Assembly (NCBI GenBank): GCA_911728435.2 | Contig: OU452210.1 | Location: forward strand, 992,001-1,056,000 | DNA length: 64,000 nt | Reading direction: 5' to 3' | Source of the DNA: Apoderus coryli | Taxonomy: Eukaryota > Arthropoda > Insecta > Coleoptera > Attelabidae | Shown here: piece after piece, positions 24,605-34,827 of the stretch | Layout: each line of letters starts with the position of its first letter | How positions within the stretch are numbered: the stretch's first letter is position 1 | Translations under genes and position numbers: made by a program | The notes under the pieces: generated by a model | The model's database searches: none | What the model was told of the DNA's origin: nothing | What the model saw: only the letters and a program-made list of their open reading frames with translations

Positions 24605-25401
24605 GCTAATTAACTGTCGCATTCCCGATTGTATAACTAATGCAAAAGATGGACATGCTATTACCGAAATTCAAAATAATACAAGTGACGTTCAAGAAAT
24701 TTGTATGCATGAACCTATTAATGTAACTGAGTTTAATTCTAATAATTGCGAAATATTTCATGTTTCTGTTAATTCATCAGAAAGTAATAATATAGATAAA
24801 TCGGATATTTTAAATTTTATACGCACAGAACCCTGAAGAAAAATTTCACATTCAAAAACTTTGCAGATCTTATTCTGACATTTTCCACCAAAAAAACACC
24901 CCGCTTACTTTTACCAACCAAGTTAAACACCGAATTAAAACAACAGATGAAATTCCTATAGTTATACACTAAATCATACCGTTATCCTTTTATACACAAA
25001 CCTGAAGTTGAAAAACAAATTAACGAAATGCTTAAACAAAATATTATAAGACCCAGTGAATCCCCTTGGTCTTCTCCAATATGGGTAGGTTTCTAAGAAA
25101 CCAGACGCGTCAGGCAAGAAAAAATGGCGAATCGTAGTAGACTATCGAAAATTAAATGAAAAAACTATTGATGACCGCTATCCTATCCCAAATATTACAG
25201 ATATACTAGATACATTAGGAAGATGTGTTTATTTCTCAACTTTAGATCTTGCTAGTGGTTTTCACCAGATCGAAATGCATCACGATGATATACAAAAAAC
25301 CGCTTTCAATGTTGAAAACGGGCATTACGAATATTTACGTATGCCTTTTGGTTTGAAAAACGCACCTGCGACTTTTCAACGAATAATGGATAATGTTTTA
25401 A
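24605..25401 (+). pseudogene. Gypsy RT, first half, split by the 25402-31597 element
   Basis: Frames read from the end of protease into [22 protein letters not shown] at about 25020, then [13 protein letters not shown], then [21 protein letters not shown] ending at 25400. There are frame breaks near 24830, 24960 and 25090. The next RT residues continue at 31602 on the far side of the inserted element. Confidence 0.8.
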
Positions 25402-25674
25402 TGTAATAAATTTAGATTTCATTTGGGAACTTGTTGTTCCATAACGTTACTTTATAAATTAAAGACAGACTACTTCATTTATATTTTCTTTATTAATTAA
25501 TTACGTGTAGTTCGTATCGTCTGTCGTTCTGTTCTGTTCTTCGGTCATCGTCCCTTGTCCTAATTTTTGTCCAAAACATATTTTGCTTACAAGTAATAAC
25601 ATTTATTTAAATATTTATAAACATATAAAATTTAAACAAATACTTACTCTACAGGGTGTACGTACCATATTACA
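25402..25674 (-). repeat. 3' LTR of the complete Gypsy
   Basis: 273 bp, TGTAAT...ATTACA, identical to 31325-31597. On the minus strand a polypurine tract ends right at its border. Between it and the pol stop at 25953 lies about 280 bp of AT-rich sequence without a gene. Confidence 0.93.
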
Positions 25675-25952
25675 CCTCCCCGGAATTTTTAAAAGAATTT
25701 ACTGTTTCCGAAAAAATAGTAAATTATTTTTACTCAGGAATTGCAATATGCATAAGTACCTAAATGCTAAAATATATATATTCACCAAAATTTACTAATT
25801 TACTAATTTACTAGTTTTAGATAATACCTATCTTACTTACATTTTATAACCCATTTATATTATATAAAGTATAATTCTATTAATAGTTTAATCTTAACTA
25901 ATTAGATACATAATATTAGAAATTATTTATACAAATAAAATATAAGTTACGA

Positions 25953-28900
25953 TCATTCTTTAAAGAGTTTAGTTCTATTTTTATGTACAATTATTTCTTT
26001 TTTATCTTTAGAGATTTTAACGTTTGGAGATAAGTCTTCAATAACCCTATATGGCCCTAAAAAACAGGGGTCTGAAAATTTATTAGCAGTTTCATTTTTT
26101 AATAGAATGAAATCTCCTTTTTGATAGATTGCAGGGTTTTGATTTTTGTCGTAATTTTCTTTCCTTTTTAATTTAGATTGTATTAGATTTTTTCGAGCAT
26201 CATTTTGAGCATGTTGCATCCTATATTTAAGTTCAATAGGATAGCTGTCAAAGTTGTAGACTGGATCTAACGTATTTTTTAAGTTACTTGGAAGATAACA
26301 TTTCTTTCCGAAAACTAACTCAAATGGTGTGTATTTGGTTTCCGTATGTACTGTGGTATTATATGTAAAACACCAATACGGCACCCAAGTACTCCAAGCT
26401 GCATTATATTCCACACTTTGAGTTCTCAAATATGCACCTAAAACTTTATGAGAATTTTCCAAAGCTCCTATACTTTCATGGTGGTAAGCGGTTGACTGAA
26501 TATTTTTAATTTTAAGTAATTTACAAATTTCATCCATAGTTGCGGAAATAAATTCAGCGCCCCTATCTGTTGCTATTTCTAAAGGAATTCCGTATCTTAG
26601 AATAAAATTTTCTACGAAACTTTTTGATACAGTTTTCGCGTCTTTGGATTTTAAAGGATAAGCTTCGACAAACTTCGTTAATTCACATTGAAGAGTCAGT
26701 ATATAAGAAAATTCATTATCATCTATTGGTAGAGGTCCAACTATATCTAAAAATATTTTTTGGAATGAGGTATGCGCTGTAGATGTTATAACCATTGGTT
26801 CCTTGGTATATTTATTAGAATGTTTTTGCTTTTGACATGTAGTACACTTACTTACAAAATTCTTAATGTCTTGTTGCATACCTGACCAAAAATAGTATTT
26901 TTTGATAGTGTTGAACATTCGATTGATACCTGCGTGACCACTTGTAGGAAGCAGATGGAAATCGTTTATAATTACTCTCTTTTGTTCGGGATCCACTACT
27001 TTTTTAACTTCTTGTACTATACAAATTCGGGGACCGGTCCAATTAGAGTTACTTTTTATACCTTCAGCTAGCCATTTAATAAAATGTACATTAATTTCAT
27101 TCTTTAAAATAACTAATTCGCGAATATTAATCTTTTTGCATAAATCAATTAAGTTTCTCAACATTTCGTCTCGCGCCAACGCTGATCGAAAATTTAATTG
27201 TGCAAAATAAATCATAGAATGTAGTGGTACATAATAAAAGTTACCCGATTTTTCAGTTATTTTTTCACTAAATTTGGAGAGTTCTTTAGTTGACAAAAGT
27301 CTAAGTTCAGTGATGTTTTTTGGAGTTTTAAGAATTTCCACAACATTGGGTTGATCAGGCCTAACATTTGTAGTAGTTCTTTCATCCAACTCACACTCTT
27401 CGTCATTCGATACTTTACTCTGTGCCCTTGTCATAACATTCATTACATTCTGGCTCATACCTTTTAATTCATCAGATGTTATAACTATTCTAGATAATGC
27501 GTCCGCTATGACATTTTCCTTACCTTTTACATACTCTACATGAAAATCGTACTCTTCTAATCCTAGTCGAAATTTAATTAACCTGCTTGATGGATCCTTT
27601 AAATTAAATAAATATAACAATGGTTTATGGTCTGTTAAAATTTTAAAGTGGCGACCAAATAAGTATGGTCGGAAATATCTCACGCTCCAGTATATAGCTA
27701 AAAGTTCTTTTTCGATGGTCGGATAATTAACTTCCGCCTTGTTTAAAGGTCTACTTGTATAAGCTACGGGTTTTCTATTTTTATTTAGTAAAACTGCACC
27801 TATTGCAATATTTGAAGCATCAGTTTGTACTATAAATTCATTTTCCTTAGAAAAATCTGGATAATCTAATATTGGAGGTTTTGAAAGAGAATTTTTCAGA
27901 AAATTAAAAGATATTTCACATTCATCCGTCCATTCAAATCTAGCATACTTTCTACACAACTTATTAAGGACAACCGTTTTTTCAGAAAAATTTGGAATAA
28001 ATTTCCTATAGTAATTCGAAAATGCCACAAATCTTTTCACTTCCTCTGCATTTTTAGGCCTTGGATATTGTTTAAGGGACTTAATTTTTTCAGGATCTGG
28101 CAAAATACCATTATCTGTAATAATGTGACCCAAATATAAGATTTGTTTCTTTAGAAATTCGCATTTCGATGGATTTAATTTCAAATTTACCTTTCTAAGC
28201 CTACAAAAAACTTGCATAAGATTTTTGTTATGCTCATGAAGAGATCTTCCAAATACTATGAGGTCGTCGAGATAAACAAAACATTTTTCATAATTTAATC
28301 CGGACATTGCTACAGTCATTAATCTTGAAAATGCACTAGGACTAATTTTTAATCCCATCGGAAGTCGTTTCATTTGCCATTGCCCTCGATCAGTAGTGAA
28401 AGCTGTATATTTTCTGCTATCTTTATTTAATTCTACTTGATAATATCCTTGACTGAGATCTAAATGAGTAAAATAAATTGCACCTGCTAAAGAATCTAGA
28501 GTATCGGTGATGTTCGGAAGTGGAAATTTGTCGTCTTGAATTTTAGAATTTAGTAATCTATAGTCGATAACAAGTCTACTCTTTTTTTCTCCACTAGAAT
28601 CAACCTTTTTGGGAACTAGTAAAACTGGTGAGGACCATTCACTTTGTGCATGCTCTATTATACCATCTTCACACATTTTAGAAATATGTTCATTTATTTC
28701 CATTTTTTGTGATTGTGGAAGCCTATATGGTTTGACATAGGATGGAGAGACATTATCTTTTAATGCAATGGATTGATTATAAATATTAGTTACAGACAAT
28801 TTATCTCCCGGTAAATGAAAAACATCTGCAAATTTTGCACAAATAGCCTCAATAGAATTTTGTTCGTCTTTGTTTAAATAATTTAAGCCCAATAAATTAA

Positions 28901-29627
28901 ATAAAGATTTCACTCTCTCTACAGATATATTCTCACTGTCATACTTACATACATTATACTCACTCGCTTTCTCAATTTTTGGAATATAGTTTTGTAAACA
29001 AACCTCACTTTCTCTCGTATTTAACAATTTCACAGGGATCTTTCCTTCTGTCGGTTTAGCTAGTACTCCTGCGACAAATACTCCTTCGCACACTTCTGTC
29101 GGACGTACCACGCAATCTTCATTCAAGCCTGTATCTAGATAACGAATAATTTCACATCTTGGGGGGATAATTAAAATATTGTCGCCGTTACTATTTAAAG
29201 GTAATGTTATTTTATTTTTGAAGTGGGTAAGTGTAAGACTATCGTTCTCGTAATTTATAATTCCGTTAAATTTTCGAATAAAATCATCACCAATAATGCC
29301 TTCTGTTGCACAGGGTAATGACTTAAAAACATAAAATTTTTGGTTAAAACTAGTGTTTCCTATCTTTAATTTTAAAAATGTAAATCCTTCTGCACGTAAA
29401 GTTCCACCTATACCTTTGATTTCTATTTCTTCTTTATGTAAAGTAAATTTAGATTTTAATTGTTCAGCTTTGATTGCACATAAAGTTGCACCTGTATCTA
29501 TTAAAAATTGAAAATTAGCATTCTCTACTGAAAATGTAACAGAAATGGAATTGTTATTGGAATATGTAAAAACATGATTTAACTTCTTGCCTTTAGGCAC
29601 GAAAAAAATCACTAGAAGTACTTGGAA
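25953..29627 (-). CDS. Gypsy Pol polyprotein (protease, RT, RNase H, integrase)
   Basis: The open frame has no ATG at its start. It begins in the overlap with gag and is in the +1 frame relative to it, so a frameshift fusion is expected. Counting from the GTG at 29612, the protease DTG is at residues 39-41. The RT has VIDYRLLN near 348 and the catalytic YLDD at 447-450. RNase H starts with TDAS at 597-600 and keeps LTDHKPL. The integrase has an H-H-C-C zinc domain (GHAGINRMF, then CTTCQ), a DIVGPLP block, TDRGAEF and a glutamate in ALENSHK. The C-terminus has the usual FLGPYRV block. About 1,219 residues are intact, the full length expected for Gypsy Pol. The closest style is the insect 17.6/opus group; no env follows. 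Confidence 0.93.
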   Translation of the reverse strand, partial: FQVLLVIFFVPKGKKLNHVFTYSNNNSISVTFSVENANFQFLIDTGATLCAIKAEQLKSKFTLHKEEIEIKGIGGTLRAEGFTFLKLKIGNTSFNQKFYVFKSLPCATEGIIGDDFIRKFNGIINYENDSLTLTHFKNKITLPLNSNGDNILIIPPRCEIIRYLDTGLNEDCVVRPTEVCEGVFVAGVLAKPTEGKIPVKLLNTRESEVCLQNYIPKIEKASEYNVCKYDSENISVERVKSLFNLLGLNYLNKDEQNSIEAICAKFADVFHLPGDKLSVTNIYNQSIALKDNVSPSYVKPYRLPQSQKMEINEHISKMCEDGIIEHAQSEWSSPVLLVPKKVDSSGEKKSRLVIDYRLLNSKIQDDKFPLPNITDTLDSLAGAIYFTHLDLSQGYYQVELNKDSRKYTAFTTDRGQWQMKRLPMGLKISPSAFSRLMTVAMSGLNYEKCFVYLDDLIVFGRSLHEHNKNLMQVFCRLRKVNLKLNPSKCEFLKKQILYLGHIITDNGILPDPEKIKSLKQYPRPKNAEEVKRFVAFSNYYRKFIPNFSEKTVVLNKLCRKYARFEWTDECEISFNFLKNSLSKPPILDYPDFSKENEFIVQTDASNIAIGAVLLNKNRKPVAYTSRPLNKAEVNYPTIEKELLAIYWSVRYFRPYLFGRHFKILTDHKPLLYLFNLKDPSSRLIKFRLGLEEYDFHVEYVKGKENVIADALSRIVITSDELKGMSQNVMNVMTRAQSKVSNDEECELDERTTTNVRPDQPNVVEILKTPKNITELRLLSTKELSKFSEKITEKSGNFYYVPLHSMIYFAQLNFRSALARDEMLRNLIDLCKKINIRELVILKNEINVHFIKWLAEGIKSNSNWTGPRICIVQEVKKVVDPEQKRVIINDFHLLPTSGHAGINRMFNTIKKYYFWSGMQQDIKNFVSKCTTCQKQKHSNKYTKEPMVITSTAHTSFQKIFLDIVGPLPIDDNEFSYILTLQCELTKFVEAYPLKSKDAKTVSKSFVENFILRYGIPLEIATDRGAEFISATMDEICKLLKIKNIQSTAYHHESIGALENSHKVLGAYLRTQSVEYNAAWSTWVPYWCFTYNTTVHTETKYTPFELVFGKKCYLPSNLKNTLDPVYNFDSYPIELKYRMQHAQNDARKNLIQSKLKRKENYDKNQNPAIYQKGDFILLKNETANKFSDPCFLGPYRVIEDLSPNVKISKDKKEIIVHKNRTKLFKE

Positions 29628-30765
29628 CTAATTCTGTTGTTTCCTGAAATAAGGAATCTTGATCTAGAGTAATGTTATTTTGTTGTGCAAGTCGTACATT
29701 ATGTGACGCTGACCTTGAACCTCTCCTATTACCTCTATAAACTTGTCTAAAATTTCTATTATTATTATTATAATGCTGATTATTATGATTTGTTGTACGG
29801 GTGTTATTTTGATTATAGAACTGTCGATTTTGGATATTGTTTTGTGAAATATTACGGCCACCGGTTCTAGGGCGAAAATTTCCACGCGGAACACGTTGCC
29901 TACCTCTTGCGGAAACTCTAAACATTTGCGGAGAACTTCGTATTGTAGTTGTTTCCTCATCTATTGCAGATCTGATTGCATCCTTCAGGAACAGAAAATT
30001 TCTAGATGCCACTATTGTACTTAGCCTCTGATTTCTCAAACCATCAGCAAACCTTTTAATAGCTACCTTTTCATTTATGGGTTTTAAAACAGAATAAGAG
30101 TCGGCGTTACCATTCGCTTGAGATATTGTTAAATTTACAAACAAGTCTTCCAATTCCTTTCCAAATTCCTCAATAGATTTTTCGCCTTGTTTTGCGCGAT
30201 ATAATTTTGCTTGAAGTGCTGTATCTGATTGACGTGTAAGAAGATATGATTTCATGTCGTTAATTAAAGCCGCGATAGTAGTGTAATTCTGATTTAGTCT
30301 TAATTTTGCACCACTGGATAAGCGTGTTTTTAAAATAAAATTGATTAACAATTGCTTACCTTCAGGATCTAACATAGAATCATACAACTCTACAGCATCA
30401 ATTAATTTTTTCGTGGTTTCTTCATAATCGTCCATGGTAGGTAAAAGACTAACAGCAGTTTTTATATCAAAAGAAGTCATTTTCGGTTCAGAAATGTTAA
30501 CTTCCTCGTTTCTATCAAATTGTAAAATTTCGTTATAAAGGGATTTAATTTTTGAAATTAAGTCTTTTATTTCAGTTATTTCAGAACTTCCTATTTCAGA
30601 TTTTTCAGCTTGTTTATTAATAATTTGTATTTCTTTAGATAAATTAGAATATATAGCTCTTGCTTCGTCAACTTTTTTCGGTCTCCTATCTATATTATAT
30701 TTACTTACTTTTGATCTAATTTGTAATAAAGATTGGTAAATTTCCGAAATTTTATTAATAGCCAT
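29593..30765 (-). CDS. Gypsy Gag
   Basis: The 390-residue protein starts at the ATG at 30765. It has a helical N-terminus with coiled-coil tendency, then a capsid-like region (residues about 100-270, including the block around KLRLNQNYTTIAALINDMKS). The C-terminus is rich in arginine and asparagine (GRQRVPRGNFRPRTGG onward) and probably binds RNA. There is no CCHC zinc knuckle, a feature shared with some insect Gypsy lineages. The stop at 29593 lies inside the pol frame. The shift site is just before it. Confidence 0.9.
   Translation of the reverse strand: MAINKISEIYQSLLQIRSKVSKYNIDRRPKKVDEARAIYSNLSKEIQIINKQAEKSEIGSSEITEIKDLISKIKSLYNEILQFDRNEEVNISEPKMTSFDIKTAVSLLPTMDDYEETTKKLIDAVELYDSMLDPEGKQLLINFILKTRLSSGAKLRLNQNYTTIAALINDMKSYLLTRQSDTALQAKLYRAKQGEKSIEEFGKELEDLFVNLTISQANGNADSYSVLKPINEKVAIKRFADGLRNQRLSTIVASRNFLFLKDAIRSAIDEETTTIRSSPQMFRVSARGRQRVPRGNFRPRTGGRNISQNNIQNRQFYNQNNTRTTNHNNQHYNNNNRNFRQVYRGNRRGSRSASHNVRLAQQNNITLDQDSLFQETTELVPSTSSDFFRA
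29599..29604 (-). promoter_or_regulatory. candidate +1 ribosomal frameshift site, UUU-CGU
   Basis: In the gag frame the minus strand reads GAT TTT TTT CGT GCC TAA. If the ribosome pauses with UUU in the P site and skips the C, the phenylalanine tRNA re-pairs with UUC. Reading then continues GTG CCT AAA into pol. Pol is exactly in the +1 frame. A -1 shift on the same T run would stop within a few codons. The UUU-CGU arrangement is the same as known +1 shift sites in RNA viruses. Confidence 0.55.
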
Positions 30766-31007
30766 CCAAGGTATTGAACCTTATTTAGTATGTTAAAAAA
30801 AAATGTATTATATTTATATACCAAAAATTAAATTTAAAATATCTACTTAAATATTTAAAATTGTTACTAAATTTAATAAAATATGATTACATAAACAAAT
30901 TACACGTATACCTATAATAGTCCACATAAATTAAAACACTGGGTCGATGCACACGTTGCACATTCCATAGGTCATCAACTTTATTGTATATACAGTGATT
31001 TGAATTT

Positions 31008-31262
31008 TCATACCTGATCTTCTTGATTTAATATATTTAGGGATTTTCTTAATTCGTGCTTATTAATTTCTCGTCTTATTGTTCGTTTCATACCCTTTTT
31101 ATACCTTTGCATCAATACATATACCAAACCCAACAATACCATTACTACTAAAATTATTAACAACCATTCTGCCAATGTCAATCCATGATTTAAATTTGCT
31201 GCTGCATCTCCACTTGCAGTTTGCGCTATCACAACTTGGTCTTTTGATTGCTTAGTGCCCAT
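31008..31262 (-). CDS. small membrane ORF upstream of gag, predicted myristoylated
   Basis: The 84-residue protein starts MGTKQSKDQ. Gly2, with Ser6 and Lys7, fits an N-myristoylation signal. Residues about 31-51 are strongly hydrophobic (LLIILVVMVLLGLVYVLM), followed by a basic stretch (RYKKGMKRTIRREINKHELR). It lies between the 5' LTR and gag. About 240 bp (30766-31007) separates it from the gag start. A decayed relative sits in the same position in the element at 15.6-16.7 kb. The function is unknown. Targeting of Gag or of virus-like particles to membranes is one guess. Confidence 0.75.
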   Translation of the reverse strand: MGTKQSKDQVVIAQTASGDAAANLNHGLTLAEWLLIILVVMVLLGLVYVLMQRYKKGMKRTIRREINKHELRKSLNILNQEDQV

Positions 31263-31306
31263 TATGCCATATCTGATATTATATTTTTAACTAAAATAAT
31301 GAAAAA

Positions 31307-31324
31307 GGGCTGGCAGGATCGCCA
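31307..31324 (-). other. primer-binding site of the complete Gypsy
   Basis: The minus strand reads TGGCGATCCTGCCAGCCC directly inside the LTR. The first 13 bases are identical to the site at 16397-16409. I do not assign the tRNA with confidence. Confidence 0.7.
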
Positions 31325-31597
31325 TGTAATAAATTTAGATTTCATTTGGGAACTTGTTGTTCCATAACGTTACTTTATAAATTAAAGACAGACTACTTCA
31401 TTTATATTTTCTTTATTAATTAATTACGTGTAGTTCGTATCGTCTGTCGTTCTGTTCTGTTCTTCGGTCATCGTCCCTTGTCCTAATTTTTGTCCAAAAC
31501 ATATTTTGCTTACAAGTAATAACATTTATTTAAATATTTATAAACATATAAAATTTAAACAAATACTTACTCTACAGGGTGTACGTACCATATTACA
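31325..31597 (-). repeat. 5' LTR of the complete Gypsy
   Basis: 273 bp, identical to 25402-25674. The outer flank carries the TTAA duplication at 31598. Confidence 0.93.
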
Positions 31598-32758
31598 TTA
31601 AAAGAACTTCAAAATAAAATTTGCTTTGTTTATATGGACGACATAATCGTATTTTCTACATCTCTACAAGAACATATAGTAAATCTTAAATCAGTATTTC
31701 AAAAATTACGCGAGAGCAATTTAAAAGTACAACTCGACAAATTTGAATTTTTAAAAACCGAGGTTTCATTTTTAGGACATATTATAACACCAGACGGAAT
31801 TAAACCAAATCCCACTAAAATAAATGCAATTCTCAACTACCCATTACCAAAAACTTCAAAAGAAATTAAAGCATTTTTAGGACTTTTAGGCTATTACCGT
31901 AGATTTATAAATAACTTTGCTAAAATTACTAAACCATTTACAAAATGTTTAAAAAAGGGAGCGCATGTAAATATTAACGATCCAGAATATATAACATTTG
32001 AAAATTGTAAAACTAACGACCCATTGCTACAATACCCTGATTTTTCTAAATAATTTAATTTAACGACAGATGCAAGTAATATTGCCATAGGTGCTATATA
32101 ATCCCAAGGACCTATAGGACAAGATAAACCAATAGCATACGCTTCACGTACATTAAATGATTCCGAACAAAATTATTCAACTATTGAAAAAGAGCTTTTA
32201 GCAATCGTATGGGCAACAAAATACTTTCGACCGTATTTATTCGGACGAAAATTCAAAATGATTACAGATTATAAACCACTACAATGGCTTATGTCTTTAA
32301 AGGAAACAAACTCACGTTTAGTCCGTTGGCGCTTAAAATTAGAAGAGTTCGATTATCAAGTAATATATAAAAAAGGAACAAAAAATACTAATGCAGACGC
32401 ACTCTCACGTGTTGAAATTTATCCTAATGAATCCGACGATGACTTACCAATTCTACAATATATGAGACAATATAACGACAACCAAATTCCTTCTACAAGT
32501 CGAGAACCTTATAATAATTCAATTCATTCAGCTACAAATTATAAACCAGTTGATTTAATAATGGGACACCTAGAATTAAAAGACGCTTTCGAGTTCGATA
32601 ATGATTCTCAACAAATAAATTACAAGGTTAACGAACATAAAGAAGTAATGCACGATATTTATACAAAATTACACGAAAACTTATCAAATAAAAATTTAAG
32701 AAACAACCAGATAGGCAAGTTAAAACAAAACCACCGTACCAAGCTGAACATATATTAA
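31598..32758 (+). pseudogene. Gypsy RT second half, RNase H and truncated integrase
   Basis: Directly after the TTAA duplication the RT resumes with [15 protein letters not shown], carrying the catalytic YMDD, then [16 protein letters not shown] stop at 32053 interrupts the connection. RNase H follows ([35 protein letters not shown]). After [10 protein letters not shown] the sequence jumps to the last part of an integrase core ([15 protein letters not shown]). The zinc domain and the catalytic core of the integrase are deleted. The outer Gypsy therefore lacks gag and integrase function. Confidence 0.85.
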
Positions 32759-32839
32759 AAAGCAATAAGTTAACCGTTACACCCCCTCAAAATACTTATC
32801 ACAAACAATTATTTAAGAAACAAAGAAAAATAACGAGTA

Positions 32840-34328
32840 ATCCCTTGTTACAGGATACTACTGATACTTCATCTGGCGATGGCTCAGAAAGTTCAAATTC
32901 ACAACCTAGAGAATAACCCCGGTATCCTTCGTTTTAAGTTAGGTACAGCAAAAGTCCAAATTGCTTCTCATACATTTCTACATTAATTAAATATTAATGC
33001 TTTACGTCAACAAATACACTCTGCAACTAAACATTATAATTCGCTAGATAAAATTATTAATTATTCTACACCCTTAGGATCAATTTATAAACGTTATGAT
33101 TATGAAATAAAACTGGTTAGTGGCAAACTAAATTCTATGTTTCCAGAAAAACGAAATAAAGGAGGTCTTATCAACCCTCTTGGTTCTTTAATTAAATTTA
33201 TATCAGGCAATTTAGATCAGGATGATGCTAAAGAAATTCATGATAATATTTACCAATTAGAAAATAATCAAAATAAAATTATAACGAAGGTTAACAGACA
33301 AATTTCTATTACAACTCAATTGATGTCAAATATTAATGAAACTTTTTCTGCATTTAGTTACAATCAAAAACTAGTTGAAGATAAATTATCGAATATCAAA
33401 ATAAGTATGATTATGTACATCAATTTGAAGTACTAGAAACTTTAGAACAAATAAAATTCAATATAGATTTAATTTTACATTTTTTGACAGATCTTGAAAA
33501 TGCTATAAGTTTCGCTAATCTAAAAGTTCTACATCATAGTATTATTAATCCCACAGATTTAAAAGAGATTATTATTGAACTCTATAAATCACATACTCAC
33601 TCCCAATTACTATTTTCAGAAAAAGATTATTTAAAATATTACAGCAAAAACCAACGTTTATATAATTAATGAGAAAATCATATTTTCGCTAGAATTTCCT
33701 TCGAACATTATCACCTTTATTCTGTTCCTAACCAAAACCAATCAATTATTATTGCTCCTCATACTTACCTTACCTTAAGCAACAATGAATATCAGTACGA
33801 AGATGAAGACTGTGTCGATCTCCAACCAAACTACCTATGTAAAGAAAATCGCCTCTTGCCACTTCAAGAAAATCCAGACTGTATAACGTCACTTTTGTCA
33901 ATGAGGAAAAATCCAGAAAATTGTGAACAAATTCCAATTCAGTGAATAAGAAATCAACCAAGCTCATTATATTGGAATTTTTCCTAAGCCTCAAAAATTC
34001 CAAACCAATTGTGTCGAAAACGATGTTGCTATATTAAAACGCATATACATTTTAACGATTCCACCGGGATGTTCATTGAAGACAGAAAAATTCTTATACA
34101 AAAACGAAAAGAAAATTTCTCACGGCCACCCCATAACTTTTGAAGATATCAAAATTACGTCTCGATAAACTTCACCAACTCCAGTTGGAAGACATGGACG
34201 AGGAAATGTTATCGACAATTAAAATCAATCAATCAACAAGCTACGCACAAGCATCCATATCTGTAGTCATTATACTTTCAATATCTATAATGGGCTTCCA
34301 AATTATTACAACGATATTTGGTAACTAA
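32840..34328 (+). pseudogene. errantivirus-type Env remnant
   Basis: Frames in 32930-34328 read as an insect errantivirus envelope related to baculovirus F proteins. The block at 33155-33250 (GGLINPLGSLIKFISGNLDQDDA) is the conserved region after the cleavage site. Helical heptad-like stretches and a cysteine-containing region (33800-33940) follow. A C-terminal hydrophobic segment (residues SVVIILSISIMGFQIITTI in 34140-34328) looks like the membrane anchor. At least five stops or frameshifts break it, so it cannot make a working envelope. Confidence 0.7.
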
Positions 34329-34396
34329 GAAGAAGAAACAAAACCTCAACGAAACTCAAGTGGTTCCACCCTCGAATTCCTTCTAAGGGATGGAGG

Positions 34397-34679
34397 AGTT
34401 ATGTATGGTTCATCCTGTATAAAAATAATAAGAAGATTCCCACGACGACAAGTTGCTGATCCATCATTTCCAGTAAAACAGCAAAAGTGCATATGTATCA
34501 AAAGTTACTTAGTTATGTATAACAACATGTTCAATTAGAATAGACATAGACACGAACAAGTTAACATTAATAATTATTGTATTCCTTTGCTTTTTCTAAG
34601 TTGTATTTTGAGTTTGAATAAAGTTGAATTAAAAGATATTTTTTTAAAAACCAATTCTTTATATTCAAAAATATAAAGT
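34397..34679 (+). repeat. 3' LTR of the 17.6/297-type Gypsy
   Basis: It starts AGTTATGTATGG directly after a purine-rich tract (AAGGGATGGAGG), as in the 17.6/297 group, whose LTRs begin AGT. The last 80 bp are identical to 23669-23748. The outer boundary is set by loss of identity at about 34679. Confidence 0.75.
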
Positions 34680-34827
34680 GAATCTATACAGGGTGTCCCA
34701 AATATAAGAAATGAACCATAGTTGTGTTTTTTTTAATTGAATGCCCTGTATATGAATATATTTTTAGATTCCCCGTTCAAAATAAACCTATCTTTCATCA
34801 AAGTACATCTCACCTAAACGTTTTTTA

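Larger units (their letters stand above)
25402..31597 (-). mobile_element. complete Gypsy LTR retrotransposon, young insertion
   Basis: The two 273-bp LTRs (25402-25674 and 31325-31597) are identical by direct reading, start TGTAATA and end ATTACA. A 4-bp TTAA duplication flanks the element (25398-25401 and 31598-31601). On the minus strand the order is LTR, primer site, small membrane ORF, gag, pol, polypurine tract (GGGGAGG just before 25674), LTR. All frames are open. Identical LTRs and intact genes indicate a recent, possibly active copy. Confidence 0.93.
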
